Shown one piece after another: positions 1 to 7,101 of a stretch of DNA of 34,107 bases. A model generated the notes under the pieces. The model was not told where the DNA came from and did no database searches. It saw nothing but the letters and a program-made list of their open reading frames with translations. This DNA comes from an uncultured Lachnospiraceae bacterium. Lineage in GTDB: Bacteria > Bacillota > Clostridia > Lachnospirales > Lachnospiraceae. Each line of letters begins with the position of its first letter. Within the stretch, counting starts at the first letter, position 1. The position numbers and the translations under genes were made by a program. The stretch covers positions 1-34,107 of the forward strand of contig CAMJGH010000024.1 of NCBI GenBank assembly GCA_946405185.1, written 5' to 3'.

Positions 1-19
1 GTGCGTGCTGCGTGTCATA

Positions 20-60
20 GCTGGGGGCAAAACTTGTTTTGACCCCAGCATCATATGATG
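20..60. repeat. Interrupted palindrome followed by a 12-bp palindrome
   Basis: Arms at 20-33 and 36-49 (GCTGGGG-g-CAAAAC and GTTTTG-a-CCCCAGC) are inverted repeats with one mismatch (G27/A42) and a two-base centre. A second perfect palindrome, CATCATATGATG, follows directly at 49-60. Neither is followed by a T-run, so an intrinsic terminator on the + strand is unlikely. It could be an operator, a remnant of an intergenic repeat element, or the end of an upstream gene's control region outside the window. The symmetry is seen directly; the function is unknown. Confidence 0.5.
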
Positions 61-72
61 GAAAACAGCGAT

Positions 73-101
73 AAAAAAGATCCTCCGGGCATCCGGAGGA
101 T
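73..101 (-). terminator. Hairpin with T-run on the minus strand
   Basis: Perfect 9-bp arms, ATCCTCCGG (80-88) and CCGGAGGAT (93-101), enclose the loop GCAT. The A-run at 73-78 reads as T6 after the stem on the minus strand, which is the shape of a leftward intrinsic terminator. No leftward gene lies to its right before 1899, so it may instead be a leader hairpin of the + strand gene at 137. The stem holds both CCTCC and GGAGG, the latter Shine-Dalgarno-like. Confidence 0.35.
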
Positions 102-136
102 GAGGAAAAATAAGTCATCTCAGGGAGGACGAAGAC

Positions 137-1819
137 ATGTATCAGGAAGAATACGCCCGCTGGGCGGCTTTTGACCTGGAAGACGCGGATCTCAATCAGG
201 AGCTGGCGCGCATCGCCGGCCGTGACGAAGAGATCAAGGACCGCTTTGCGGTGAAACTGGCTTTCGGTACCGCGGGTATCCGCGGGACGCTTGGCGCCGG
301 CACCAACCGCATGAACATCTGGGTGGTCCGTCAGGCCACGCAGGGCCTGGCCAACTGGGTGAAGACGCAGGGCGGCACGCAGACCGTGGCTATCAGCTAC
401 GACTCCCGCATCAAGAGCGATATCTTTGCCCGTGAGGCGGCCGGTGTCCTGGCGGCCAACGGCATCAAGGTGCGCATCTACGACGCGCTCATGCCGGTCC
501 CGGCACTGTCCTTTGCCACGCGCTACTATCACTGCAACGCCGGCATCATGGTGACGGCCTCCCACAACCCCAGCAAGTACAACGGCTACAAGGCCTACGG
601 CCCGGACGGCTGCCAGATGACGGACGACGCCGCGGCCATCGTCTACGACGAGATCCAGAAGACCGACGTGCTGACCGGCGCGAAGGTTATCTCCTTCGCG
701 CAGGGCGTGGAGGACGGCCTCATCCGCTTTGTGGGCGATGACTGCAAGAAGGCCTTCTACGAGGCCATCGAGAGCCGTCAGGTGCGCCCGGGTCTGGCGA
801 AGAGCGCCGGCTTAAAGCTGGTCTATTCGCCGCTTAACGGCAGCGGCCTGGTGCCCGTCACGCACGTGCTCAAGGACATGGGCATCACGGACATCACCAT
901 CGTGCCGGAGCAGGAGTACCCGAACGGTTACTTCACCACCGCTCCTTACCCGAACCCGGAGATCTTCGAAGCCCTGCGCCTTGGCTTAAAGCTGGCCGAG
1001 GAGAGCGGCGCGGATCTGATGCTGGCCACGGACCCGGATGCGGACCGCGTGGGCATCGCCATGAAGTGCCCGGACGGCTCCTATGAGCTGGTGACCGGCA
1101 ACGAGATGGGCGTGCTGCTGCTGGACTACATCTGCGCGGGCCGCATCGAGCAGGGCACCATGCCCAAGGATCCGGTGGCGGTCATGTCGCTGGTGTCCAC
1201 GCCGCTGGCGGAAGCGGTGGCGGAGCACTACGGCGTGGAACTGCGCAAGGTGCTGACCGGCTTCAAGTGGATCGGCGACCAGATCCTTCACCTGGAGGAG
1301 AAGGGCGAAGAAGAGCGCTTCATCTTCGGTTTCGAAGAGAGCTACGGGTACCTGTCCGGCTCCTACGTGCGCGATAAGGATGCCGTGGTGGCCTCCATGC
1401 TCATCTGCGAGATGGCCAGCTACTACCGCAGCATCGGCTCCTCCATCAAGCAGCGCCTCGAGGAGATCTACGCGCAGTACGGCCGCTACCTGAACAAGGT
1501 GGACAGCTTCGAGTTCCCGGGCCTGACCGGCATGGACCGCATGAAAGCCATCATGCAGGATCTGCGCGACAACGCCCCGAAGGAGTTTGCCGGCATCGCC
1601 GTCACGTCGGTGACGGACTACGCCAAGCCCGAGACCACCGGCCTGCCGAAGGCCAACGTCCTGGTCTACAAGCTGGCGGACGGCTCCACCGTGGTGGTGC
1701 GTCCCTCCGGCACCGAGCCGAAGATCAAGACCTACTTCACCACCCTCGGCAAGGACCTCGAAGAGGCCCAGGCCAAGAAGGAACTGCTGGCAGCGGCGCT
1801 GAAACCCGTGCTGGCGTGA
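137..1819 (+). CDS. pgcA: Phospho-sugar mutase (phosphoglucomutase/phosphomannomutase family)
   Basis: This cytosolic alpha-D-phosphohexomutase interconverts hexose 1- and 6-phosphates (glucose-1-P for UDP-glucose and cell-envelope sugars). The 560-residue length fits the PgcA/YhxB group. Seen in the sequence: the catalytic phosphoserine loop TASHNP with Ser142, the metal-binding loop DPDADR at 299-304, the sugar-binding loop FGFEESYGY at 397-405, and the C-terminal phosphate-binding loop RPSGTEPK starting at 522. All four domain signatures are intact. The ATG is preceded by GGGAGGA at the usual spacing. It stands alone and ends at a strong bidirectional terminator. Glucose versus mannose preference cannot be read from the sequence; the Bacillota PgcA relationship favours glucose. 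Confidence 0.93.
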   Translation: MYQEEYARWAAFDLEDADLNQELARIAGRDEEIKDRFAVKLAFGTAGIRGTLGAGTNRMNIWVVRQATQGLANWVKTQGGTQTVAISYDSRIKSDIFAREAAGVLAANGIKVRIYDALMPVPALSFATRYYHCNAGIMVTASHNPSKYNGYKAYGPDGCQMTDDAAAIVYDEIQKTDVLTGAKVISFAQGVEDGLIRFVGDDCKKAFYEAIESRQVRPGLAKSAGLKLVYSPLNGSGLVPVTHVLKDMGITDITIVPEQEYPNGYFTTAPYPNPEIFEALRLGLKLAEESGADLMLATDPDADRVGIAMKCPDGSYELVTGNEMGVLLLDYICAGRIEQGTMPKDPVAVMSLVSTPLAEAVAEHYGVELRKVLTGFKWIGDQILHLEEKGEEERFIFGFEESYGYLSGSYVRDKDAVVASMLICEMASYYRSIGSSIKQRLEEIYAQYGRYLNKVDSFEFPGLTGMDRMKAIMQDLRDNAPKEFAGIAVTSVTDYAKPETTGLPKANVLVYKLADGSTVVVRPSGTEPKIKTYFTTLGKDLEEAQAKKELLAAALKPVLA

Positions 1820-1852
1820 GTCCGTTCTTTCGGCTCATTTTGAGTGAAAAAC

Positions 1853-1899
1853 ATGCGAAACGGGCTGGAGGCTCATCCCTCCGGCCCGTTCTTTCGTTT
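1853..1899. terminator. Bidirectional intrinsic terminator
   Basis: Thirteen-base arms at 1859-1871 and 1878-1890 pair with a single G-U. They are flanked by CTTTCGTTT on the right and an A-rich stretch on the left, so the structure works for both convergent genes (the mutase and the kinase). Confidence 0.88.
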
Positions 1900-3065
1900 C
1901 ATTTCTCAACGATATGTGATCCGGAGAAGGCCCCTCCGATCCAGAACATAAGGACAAAGAACAGCGCGATGATCAGCACCACGGTGCCGGCCACGCCGAT
2001 GAAGCGTTCAAACCCTCTGCGGCCGGCCGTCAGGAACCACTTTTCCTGTACCCCGCGCCAGTTGCCGGCAAAGAAGACGGCCATGAGGAAGAAGAGGGTG
2101 GTAAAGATGCGCGCCCAGACGATCATGGTGAGGTCGTACCCTTCGATGTTGAAGCCGGTGGTGATCCACAGGCAGAAGAAGTAGCACGCCCCGGAGAAGA
2201 TCCAGTAGAGCGGGTAGGGCGAGCGGAAGCCCGGCGGCAGCCAGCTCTGCCAGCCGGTTGTCAGCGGATCACGGGCAGCGTCCCGGGAGGATGCCGTGTC
2301 GGGCTCAGGCTCCGGTGCCGTGCGTGCTTGCGGGGAGGCAGCCCCGCCGCCGGTGATGAAATCCAGCGCGGCGATGACGTCGCGGGCGCTCTGATAGCGG
2401 TCGGCCGGGTCCATGGCGGTGCAGCGCTTCACCACCGCCCCCAGCGGTCCGAAGACGGTCATATCCTGGGGAAACATGCCCGTCAGACAGACGTTTAAGA
2501 GCACGCCGGCCGCGTAGATGTCCGTCTGCGGCGAGGACGGCCCGAAGCCGTACTGTTCCGGCGCGGCGTACCCCTGCGTGCCGATGAACTCGGTGTCGCG
2601 GGACTCGCGCCGGTCATACCCTTTGGCCGCGTCCAGATCCAGCAGGATGGTGCGCCCGTCCGGCGTGAGGATGATGTTTTCCGGCTTTACGTCCCGGTGG
2701 ACGATGGGCGGCGTCATGGCGTGCAGGCAGGAGAGCGTGACCAGGATGCGGCGCACCACGGCTGCCGCCTGCGCATCCGGCAGGGTCCCTCTGTTGAAAA
2801 GGATTTCCGAAAGCGGCGTTCCGGTGATATACTCTTCGATGACGATGAGCGTTCCGTTATGCTCCACGGCTTCGTAGATGACGGGCATGCCGATGGCCGG
2901 CTGAGATTTCAGCCGGGAAAACACGTCGGTATGGAACATGGTGAGTACCTTCCGGACGTACACGCGGTGCGTGGCCCGGTGCTGGACCAGCGCCACCTGG
3001 TGCGGTTCGTCGAGCCAGGAAAGGAACTCATACGCGGCAAGCCGCTCTTCATCGTCTGCTGTCAT
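1899..3065 (-). CDS. Membrane-anchored serine/threonine protein kinase
   Basis: Hanks-type Ser/Thr kinase of 388 residues. The start is the ATG at 3065, with AGGAGG just upstream and a promoter at 3083-3111; the frame stays open further upstream only as a shadow of the opposite gene. Visible motifs: Lys39 in VYVRKVL (the VAIK lysine), the catalytic loop HRDVKPEN at 123-130, Asp143 in LLDLDAAK (DLD instead of DFG), the APE motif at 168-170, and the conserved TDIYAAG helix F region at 181-187. There is no extracellular PASTA array. After a Pro/Ala-rich linker (about 240-280) come three or four hydrophobic segments (about 285-302, 314-333, 356-378). The kinase is therefore cytosolic and tethered by its C-terminus. 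The P-loop glycines are weakly conserved. The divergent HTH-like gene is a plausible partner; substrates are unknown. Confidence 0.88.
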   Translation of the reverse strand: MTADDEERLAAYEFLSWLDEPHQVALVQHRATHRVYVRKVLTMFHTDVFSRLKSQPAIGMPVIYEAVEHNGTLIVIEEYITGTPLSEILFNRGTLPDAQAAAVVRRILVTLSCLHAMTPPIVHRDVKPENIILTPDGRTILLDLDAAKGYDRRESRDTEFIGTQGYAAPEQYGFGPSSPQTDIYAAGVLLNVCLTGMFPQDMTVFGPLGAVVKRCTAMDPADRYQSARDVIAALDFITGGGAASPQARTAPEPEPDTASSRDAARDPLTTGWQSWLPPGFRSPYPLYWIFSGACYFFCLWITTGFNIEGYDLTMIVWARIFTTLFFLMAVFFAGNWRGVQEKWFLTAGRRGFERFIGVAGTVVLIIALFFVLMFWIGGAFSGSHIVEK

Positions 3066-3082
3066 GGCCGCCTCCTGATGAC

Positions 3083-3111
3083 AGTATAATCGGGAATGAC
3101 GGCCGGGGCAA
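3083..3111 (-). promoter_or_regulatory. Promoter of the Ser/Thr kinase gene
   Basis: On the minus strand, TTGCCC (3111-3106) and TATACT (3088-3083) are separated by 17 bases, followed by AGGAGG and the kinase ATG. The -10 hexamer physically overlaps the TATAAT of the opposite strand at 3085-3090, so the two divergent promoters share DNA. Confidence 0.7.
3085..3090 (+). promoter_or_regulatory. -10 element (TATAAT) of the HTH-like gene
   Basis: This is a perfect TATAAT with no convincing -35 at 16-18 bases upstream. Transcription would begin near 3097, so the ATG at 3096 cannot be the start and the ATG at 3135 fits. The weak -35 suggests activator dependence, or competition with the overlapping kinase promoter. 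Confidence 0.55.
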
Positions 3112-3134
3112 GAATGTTTCAGAAACGAGGTGTC

Positions 3135-3602
3135 ATGGTGAGAGAAGAGACCACGACCGACCGCCTGGAAAAAGTGCTGCAGAGCACCCGTCCGGAGGAT
3201 CTGTCCGCTTTTCTGGAAGCGGAGAAGGACCATCTGGCGGACGGAGAGAAGCCTCTGGCGGACTACCTGCGCGGGCTGTTTAAGGAGAAAGGCATCGAGC
3301 AGCGGCGGCTGTTCATCGAGGCCGACATCCTGGAGTCCTACGGGTACAAGCTGGTGAGCGGCGAAAAGCACGCGCGCGGCAAGGATCCGTACCTGCGGAT
3401 GTTCTACGCGGCGGGCTTTACGCTGGAGGAAGCCCAGCGCGGCCTGAAGCTGGCCGGCCAGCCGGAACTGTACGCCCGCTTCCCGCGGGAGGCGGTGCTC
3501 ATGTCCGCCTTCCACCAGCGGCTGCACACCGTGGAGGATGTGAACGCCCTGCTGGAAAAGCACGGGATGGAGCCGCTGCACACCGTCGGCAGCCTGGACT
3601 GA
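3135..3602 (+). CDS. Small HTH-like (XRE-related) protein, partner of the divergent kinase
   Basis: A 155-residue, mostly helical protein. I chose the ATG at 3135 because ACGAGG lies just upstream and the -10 element at 3085 leaves a normal leader. The middle (LFIEADILESYGYKLVSGEKHARGKDPYL) has the spacing of an XRE helix-turn-helix (short helix, turn, recognition helix with basic residues). The C-terminal half (LTLEEAQ..LKLAG..ELYARFPREAVLMSAF, then a VNALLEKHG motif) resembles a recurrent clostridial family of degenerate XRE proteins. I recall such proteins lying next to protein kinases. Whether it still binds DNA is uncertain. It may be a kinase substrate or adaptor, or a regulator of the shared promoter region. 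No signal peptide or membrane segment is visible. Confidence 0.62.
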   Translation: MVREETTTDRLEKVLQSTRPEDLSAFLEAEKDHLADGEKPLADYLRGLFKEKGIEQRRLFIEADILESYGYKLVSGEKHARGKDPYLRMFYAAGFTLEEAQRGLKLAGQPELYARFPREAVLMSAFHQRLHTVEDVNALLEKHGMEPLHTVGSLD

Positions 3603-3687
3603 TCCTTTTTTGAAAAGGGTGCCGGCGAAGCACTAACCGTATATTTAGCGTTACCCCCAAACGGTGGTAACTGCAGAACAGAGCCGA

Positions 3688-3713
3688 TGCTACACTGGAA
3701 TTCATTACCAGTG
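3688..3713 (+). promoter_or_regulatory. Extended -10 promoter with overlapping palindromic operator-like site
   Basis: TGCTACACT (3688-3696) is an extended -10 of the same style as those at 14963 and 20174. It is overlapped by an inverted repeat, CACTGG (3693-3698) and CCAGTG (3708-3713), covering the -10 end and the predicted start of transcription. A repressor bound here would block initiation. The -35 match is poor. Confidence 0.45.
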
Positions 3714-3718
3714 AAGCA

Positions 3719-3738
3719 CCGGCTTTTTGTAAAGCCGG
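3719..3738 (+). other. Leader hairpin abutting the ribosome-binding site
   Basis: Perfect 8-bp arms, CCGGCTTT (3719-3726) and AAAGCCGG (3731-3738), with loop TTGT. The stem ends where the purine-rich Shine-Dalgarno begins (3739-3747). The T-run is inside the stem and loop, so this is not a terminator. It may stabilise the mRNA 5' end or tune translation. Confidence 0.45.
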
Positions 3739-3753
3739 GAGGGGAGGTTATTC

Positions 3754-4851
3754 ATGGCTAAGACAACACCCGGCACCAAGCTCTGCAAGTACTGCAAGAC
3801 CGAGATCCCGAAGGCCGCCAAAGTCTGCCCGCAGTGCGGCAGGCGCCAGAAAAAGCCCGTCGGTCTCATCATCCTGCTCATCTTCGTGGTGCTCATCGCA
3901 TTTGTGATCTCACGCGGCTGCGGCGGCAGCTCCGATGACGGCCCCAAGAAGACCGGCACCGTGGGCTCTTCGGAGGCACCCGGCACGCAGGCGGGCAGTG
4001 AAGCCTCCGGCAAAACGGAGAGCCAGGCGCCCGGCACGGAAGCTCCCGCGCAGACCACGTTTGCGGTGGGGGACATCGTGGAGGACGGGAACCTGCGCAT
4101 CGTCTACGCGGCGGCCGGCCCCTACACGGAGGACAACCAGTTCCTGCAGCCGGCGGAGGGCAAGCGCTACATCTTCCTGAAGTTCAGCTTTGAGAACATC
4201 GGCACGTCGGATACGTCCATCTCCGGCTTCTCGTTTGAGGGCTACGCGGACGGCTACACCTGCGATGCCTACTACGGTGGCGAGGATGACCTCTCGGCCA
4301 CGCTCTCGCCCGGGCGCGCCACCATCGGCTACCTCTACTTTGAAGTGCCGGCGGACGCCAAAGAGATCGAGGTGGAGTACACGCCCAACGTGTTCAACTC
4401 TTCCAAAAAGATCACCTTCCTCTACGAGGAGAAGGATTCCGGCTATGTTCCGGACATGCCGAACGTGCGTACCGAGGGCGCCTTTGCGGTGGGGGATATC
4501 GTGGAGTCGGAGAAGCTGCGCATCACCTACGTTTCCTGCGAGGATTTCACGTCGGACAACCAGTTCATCCAGCCCAAGCCGGGTTACCACTTCGTGACCT
4601 GCACGTTTGAGTTTGAGAATCTCGGCTCGTCGGACGAGCACGTCTCCTACTTTGATTTTGACTGCTTTGCGGACGGTCTCTCCTGTGACCAGAATTACAT
4701 GCGGGACGACAACCTGTCCGCCACCATCTCGGCGGGCCGCAAGGCCAAAGGCACGGTCACGTTCGCCATTCCGGATGACTGCGAGGTGGCGGAAGTGGAG
4801 TTCGTCTCCAACTACTGGAGCAGCAAGCGGGTGGTGTTTACCGTGAAATAA
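3754..4851 (+). CDS. Zinc-ribbon membrane protein with two tandem DUF4352 domains
   Basis: 365 residues. A cytosolic N-terminal zinc ribbon has Cys11, Cys14, Cys25 and Cys28 (CKYC and CPQC). A single transmembrane helix spans about 36-53. A Gly/Ser/Thr/Pro-rich linker covers about 57-100, followed by two copies of an immunoglobulin-like DUF4352 (telomeric-repeat-binding-factor-2-like) beta domain at about 103-230 and 243-365. Both copies start with FAVGDIVE and share DNQF.QP, FENxG and LSATxSxGR, so they arose by internal duplication. The DNA at 4060 and 4483 is still nearly identical over two dozen bases. Topology should put the beta domains outside the cell. AGGGGAGG precedes the ATG. The function is unknown; this fold is common in lipoproteins and surface proteins of Bacillota. 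It is monocistronic with its own terminator. Confidence 0.82.
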   Translation: MAKTTPGTKLCKYCKTEIPKAAKVCPQCGRRQKKPVGLIILLIFVVLIAFVISRGCGGSSDDGPKKTGTVGSSEAPGTQAGSEASGKTESQAPGTEAPAQTTFAVGDIVEDGNLRIVYAAAGPYTEDNQFLQPAEGKRYIFLKFSFENIGTSDTSISGFSFEGYADGYTCDAYYGGEDDLSATLSPGRATIGYLYFEVPADAKEIEVEYTPNVFNSSKKITFLYEEKDSGYVPDMPNVRTEGAFAVGDIVESEKLRITYVSCEDFTSDNQFIQPKPGYHFVTCTFEFENLGSSDEHVSYFDFDCFADGLSCDQNYMRDDNLSATISAGRKAKGTVTFAIPDDCEVAEVEFVSNYWSSKRVVFTVK

Positions 4852-4871
4852 GACCATTACGGCAATGACAG

Positions 4872-4905
4872 GCCGGCAGGGCGTGAGTCGCTCTGCCGGC
4901 TTTTC
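4872..4905 (+). terminator. Intrinsic terminator
   Basis: Twelve-base arms at 4872-4883 and 4889-4900 (one G-U) with loop TGAGT, followed by TTTT. This separates the DUF4352 gene from the TerB operon. Confidence 0.88.
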
Positions 4906-4922
4906 CTGTTCCGAACATGTGT

Positions 4923-4951
4923 TTGCCAGATGCTTCCTTGCGTGGTATACT
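4923..4951 (+). promoter_or_regulatory. Promoter of the TerB-BrxD-helicase operon
   Basis: TTGCCA (4923-4928), 17 bases, TATACT (4946-4951), with a TGG extended -10 just before the hexamer. It lies directly after the preceding terminator and 45 bases before the start codon. No operator-like repeat is visible, so expression is probably constitutive. Confidence 0.78.
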
Positions 4952-4995
4952 GAAACTGCCGCACTGTCCCCTCGCGCGGCGGAAGGAAGCCCCTC

Positions 4996-7101
4996 TTGGA
5001 ACTGGCACAGCTGGCGGCCTACGCCGCCAAACAGCATCATATGGACGAAGAGCACCTCTGGAAGGATTTCCCGGGGTTTTCCGTGCTGCGCCACCCGCGT
5101 TCCGGCAAGTGGGTGGCGCTTCTGATGCGCCAGTGGGACGAGGAGAGCGGGCAGGAGCGCCAGTGGTGCGACATCAAGTGCGGCGGCCGCACGCGGGAGG
5201 AACAGGCGCTGCCGTATCTGCAGGCGCCCTTCCGCATGAAGGGCCCCAAGTGGGTGGGCGTGACGCTGGAGACGGCCGATGCCTCCGTGGTGGAAGGGCT
5301 GCTGGACCGCGCGGTGCGCGCAGGCGAAGAGCACGGCTATACCGTGGTGCTGGAAGAAGGCGCCGCGGCAGGAAGACGCATCCCGAAGACCGGGGAGCTG
5401 GCTGGTGCGCTTGCCGGGCAGGGGTCCGGCATCTACAAGGGGGTGTATGACCTGCTGAAAGCCCGTCAGGAAGAGCTGAACCGGCAGAAAAAGCAGGCGT
5501 CCGCGCAGCGCGGGCAGACGCGGACATCCTACGGGCAGTCTTACTCGTTCGGGTGGGAGAGCCGCCCCACCCGGCCGGAGAACGCATCCGGGCGTTATCA
5601 GGACACACCGCTGCCGGAGCGGGGTGCCTCGCGGGCGGATGAAAGCTATGCGTCGGCGCTTCCCGAGAAGCTGCGCGACATGCGCCGGTTTTACGATTAC
5701 CGCACCTCCACGGAAGAGCGCCGGCAGGCTTTTTTGCGCCAGGCGCGCTTCATGGAGGATTACGAGGATGCCGCCCTCTGGGAGGGCGTGCTGCACCTCT
5801 ACATGCCGGTCTACCAGGATCTGAACACCCGCCAGCTGCGCGGGTATTTCACCTGGCGCGCGCAGGTGCGCCGGGGGCAGTATCTGGCCGCGCCGGATGC
5901 TTTCCTGCGCATCTATGCGGCGGAACTGATCAACGGGGTGGGGGCTGCCACGGATGTGGAGGCGCTGGCCGCCCTGCAGAAGCTCCTGTCCGGCATGCCG
6001 GAGGGGAGTCTGGGGGCGTCGCTGCGCCGGGACATCCGCCAGTGGATGGCGGATCTGGCCGTGGTCAAAGGCATCCCCGCCGATGTGGCCGCGCCCTACC
6101 TGGACGGGCCGACGGCCGCCCGCGAGGCGGACCTTTCGGTCCTGCGGGAGCCGGCATCGCAGACGGATGAGCGCCTGTGGGAAGCCATCGGCCGGTTTGA
6201 GGGGAAGAAACTATCTGCCTCTCCGGTGGTCACGGACCACCCGGAAGAGGGGGCGCATCTGTTTGCCGCGGTGTGGCGGCAGGCGGCCGAAGGCGGCGCG
6301 TTTGCCAAATGTTTCGGGGAACTGCGGCCGGTCCTGTGGCGCCCGTTTGCCGGCACGTTTTATACGGATGACGGCGGTGACCGCACCTACACGGTGTCCC
6401 CCTGTCGCTATTATGAAAAAAGTTCCGGGCGCTGGCGCGAGTACCGGTATGACCCGCTGGCCTTCGATGGCAAGGCGTTCTCCGCGCTCTTTCACGAGGC
6501 GGACCGGCAGCTGAGGCGGTATCTGAAGACCGGCCGGTATCTGAAAGAAAAGCCGGAGGAGGCCTGGGCGTCTCCGTTTGCGGCCGCTGCCATCGCAGCG
6601 GATCAGAAAGCCAGGGAGGAGGCCGCCCGGCCCGTCATCACCATCGATCTGTCGGGCCTGGAGAAGATCCGGCAGGATGCGGCGGTGACCCGCGAGAGCC
6701 TGCTCACGGAGGAGGATCTGGGGGTGGAGGTCCTGCCCGTTTTTGGCGAGGTCCATCAGGCGCCGGAAACGGCTGCCGGGGAGCTGCTGGTGGAAGAAAC
6801 ACCATCTCAGCCGGCAGCACCCACACCTCCGTCTGCCCCTCCGTCCGTTTTTGCCCCTCCCCCTGCCTCCCTCCTGGCCCCGCTGCCGGCCGAGGCCCTG
6901 CGCCTGCTGCTGGCAGGCGCCCCCCTGCAGCCCTTCATCGCGGAGCACCATCTGTTCCCGGAGGTGCTGGCGGACGACATCAACGAAGCTCTCTTTGGCG
7001 AGCTGGGGGATTCGGCGGTGGAGTGCGACGGGCAGGAGATCGTGATCGTGGAAGATTACCGGGAAGACATTGCCCGGATCGTTGAAGGAGAGTTTTCATG
7101 A
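4996..7101 (+). CDS. YjbR-TerB_N-TerB_C multidomain protein
   Basis: 701 residues with a TTG start; GGAAGGAAG lies about seven bases upstream. Residues about 1-115 read as an MmcQ/YjbR-like domain (FPGFSVLRHPRSGKWVALL, a DIKC strand, then PYLQAPFRMKGPKWVGVTL and a long helix). A charged linker follows. TerB_N occupies about 215-430, with the signature YMPVYQDLNTRQLRGYFTWR from 269 and the LINGVG motif. TerB_C begins near the FHEADRQLRRYLKTGRYL segment, continues through IDLSGLEKIRQDA (550 on), is broken by a Pro/Ala-rich linker (about 600-635), and closes with the conserved ADDINEALFGELGD...IVEDYREDI end. I see no central canonical TerB domain. TerB_N and TerB_C occur in DNA-processing gene sets; YjbR is a suspected DNA-binding fold. 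It overlaps the next gene by ATGA, so the proteins are translationally coupled. I infer a scaffold for the ATPase and helicase. Confidence 0.82.
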   Translation: MELAQLAAYAAKQHHMDEEHLWKDFPGFSVLRHPRSGKWVALLMRQWDEESGQERQWCDIKCGGRTREEQALPYLQAPFRMKGPKWVGVTLETADASVVEGLLDRAVRAGEEHGYTVVLEEGAAAGRRIPKTGELAGALAGQGSGIYKGVYDLLKARQEELNRQKKQASAQRGQTRTSYGQSYSFGWESRPTRPENASGRYQDTPLPERGASRADESYASALPEKLRDMRRFYDYRTSTEERRQAFLRQARFMEDYEDAALWEGVLHLYMPVYQDLNTRQLRGYFTWRAQVRRGQYLAAPDAFLRIYAAELINGVGAATDVEALAALQKLLSGMPEGSLGASLRRDIRQWMADLAVVKGIPADVAAPYLDGPTAAREADLSVLREPASQTDERLWEAIGRFEGKKLSASPVVTDHPEEGAHLFAAVWRQAAEGGAFAKCFGELRPVLWRPFAGTFYTDDGGDRTYTVSPCRYYEKSSGRWREYRYDPLAFDGKAFSALFHEADRQLRRYLKTGRYLKEKPEEAWASPFAAAAIAADQKAREEAARPVITIDLSGLEKIRQDAAVTRESLLTEEDLGVEVLPVFGEVHQAPETAAGELLVEETPSQPAAPTPPSAPPSVFAPPPASLLAPLPAEALRLLLAGAPLQPFIAEHHLFPEVLADDINEALFGELGDSAVECDGQEIVIVEDYREDIARIVEGEFS

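Noticed and set aside
3066..3581. N-terminal extension of the Ser/Thr kinase frame beyond 3065
   Set aside because: The extension is antisense to the HTH-like gene and crosses the kinase promoter; AGGAGG and the ATG at 3065 give the proper start.
3910..5796. Very long open frame on the minus strand opposite the DUF4352 and TerB genes
   Set aside because: It spans a terminator and a promoter of the other strand, is rich in His/Arg/Gly/Ala as expected for antisense reading of GC-rich codons, and has no family motif or ribosome-binding site.
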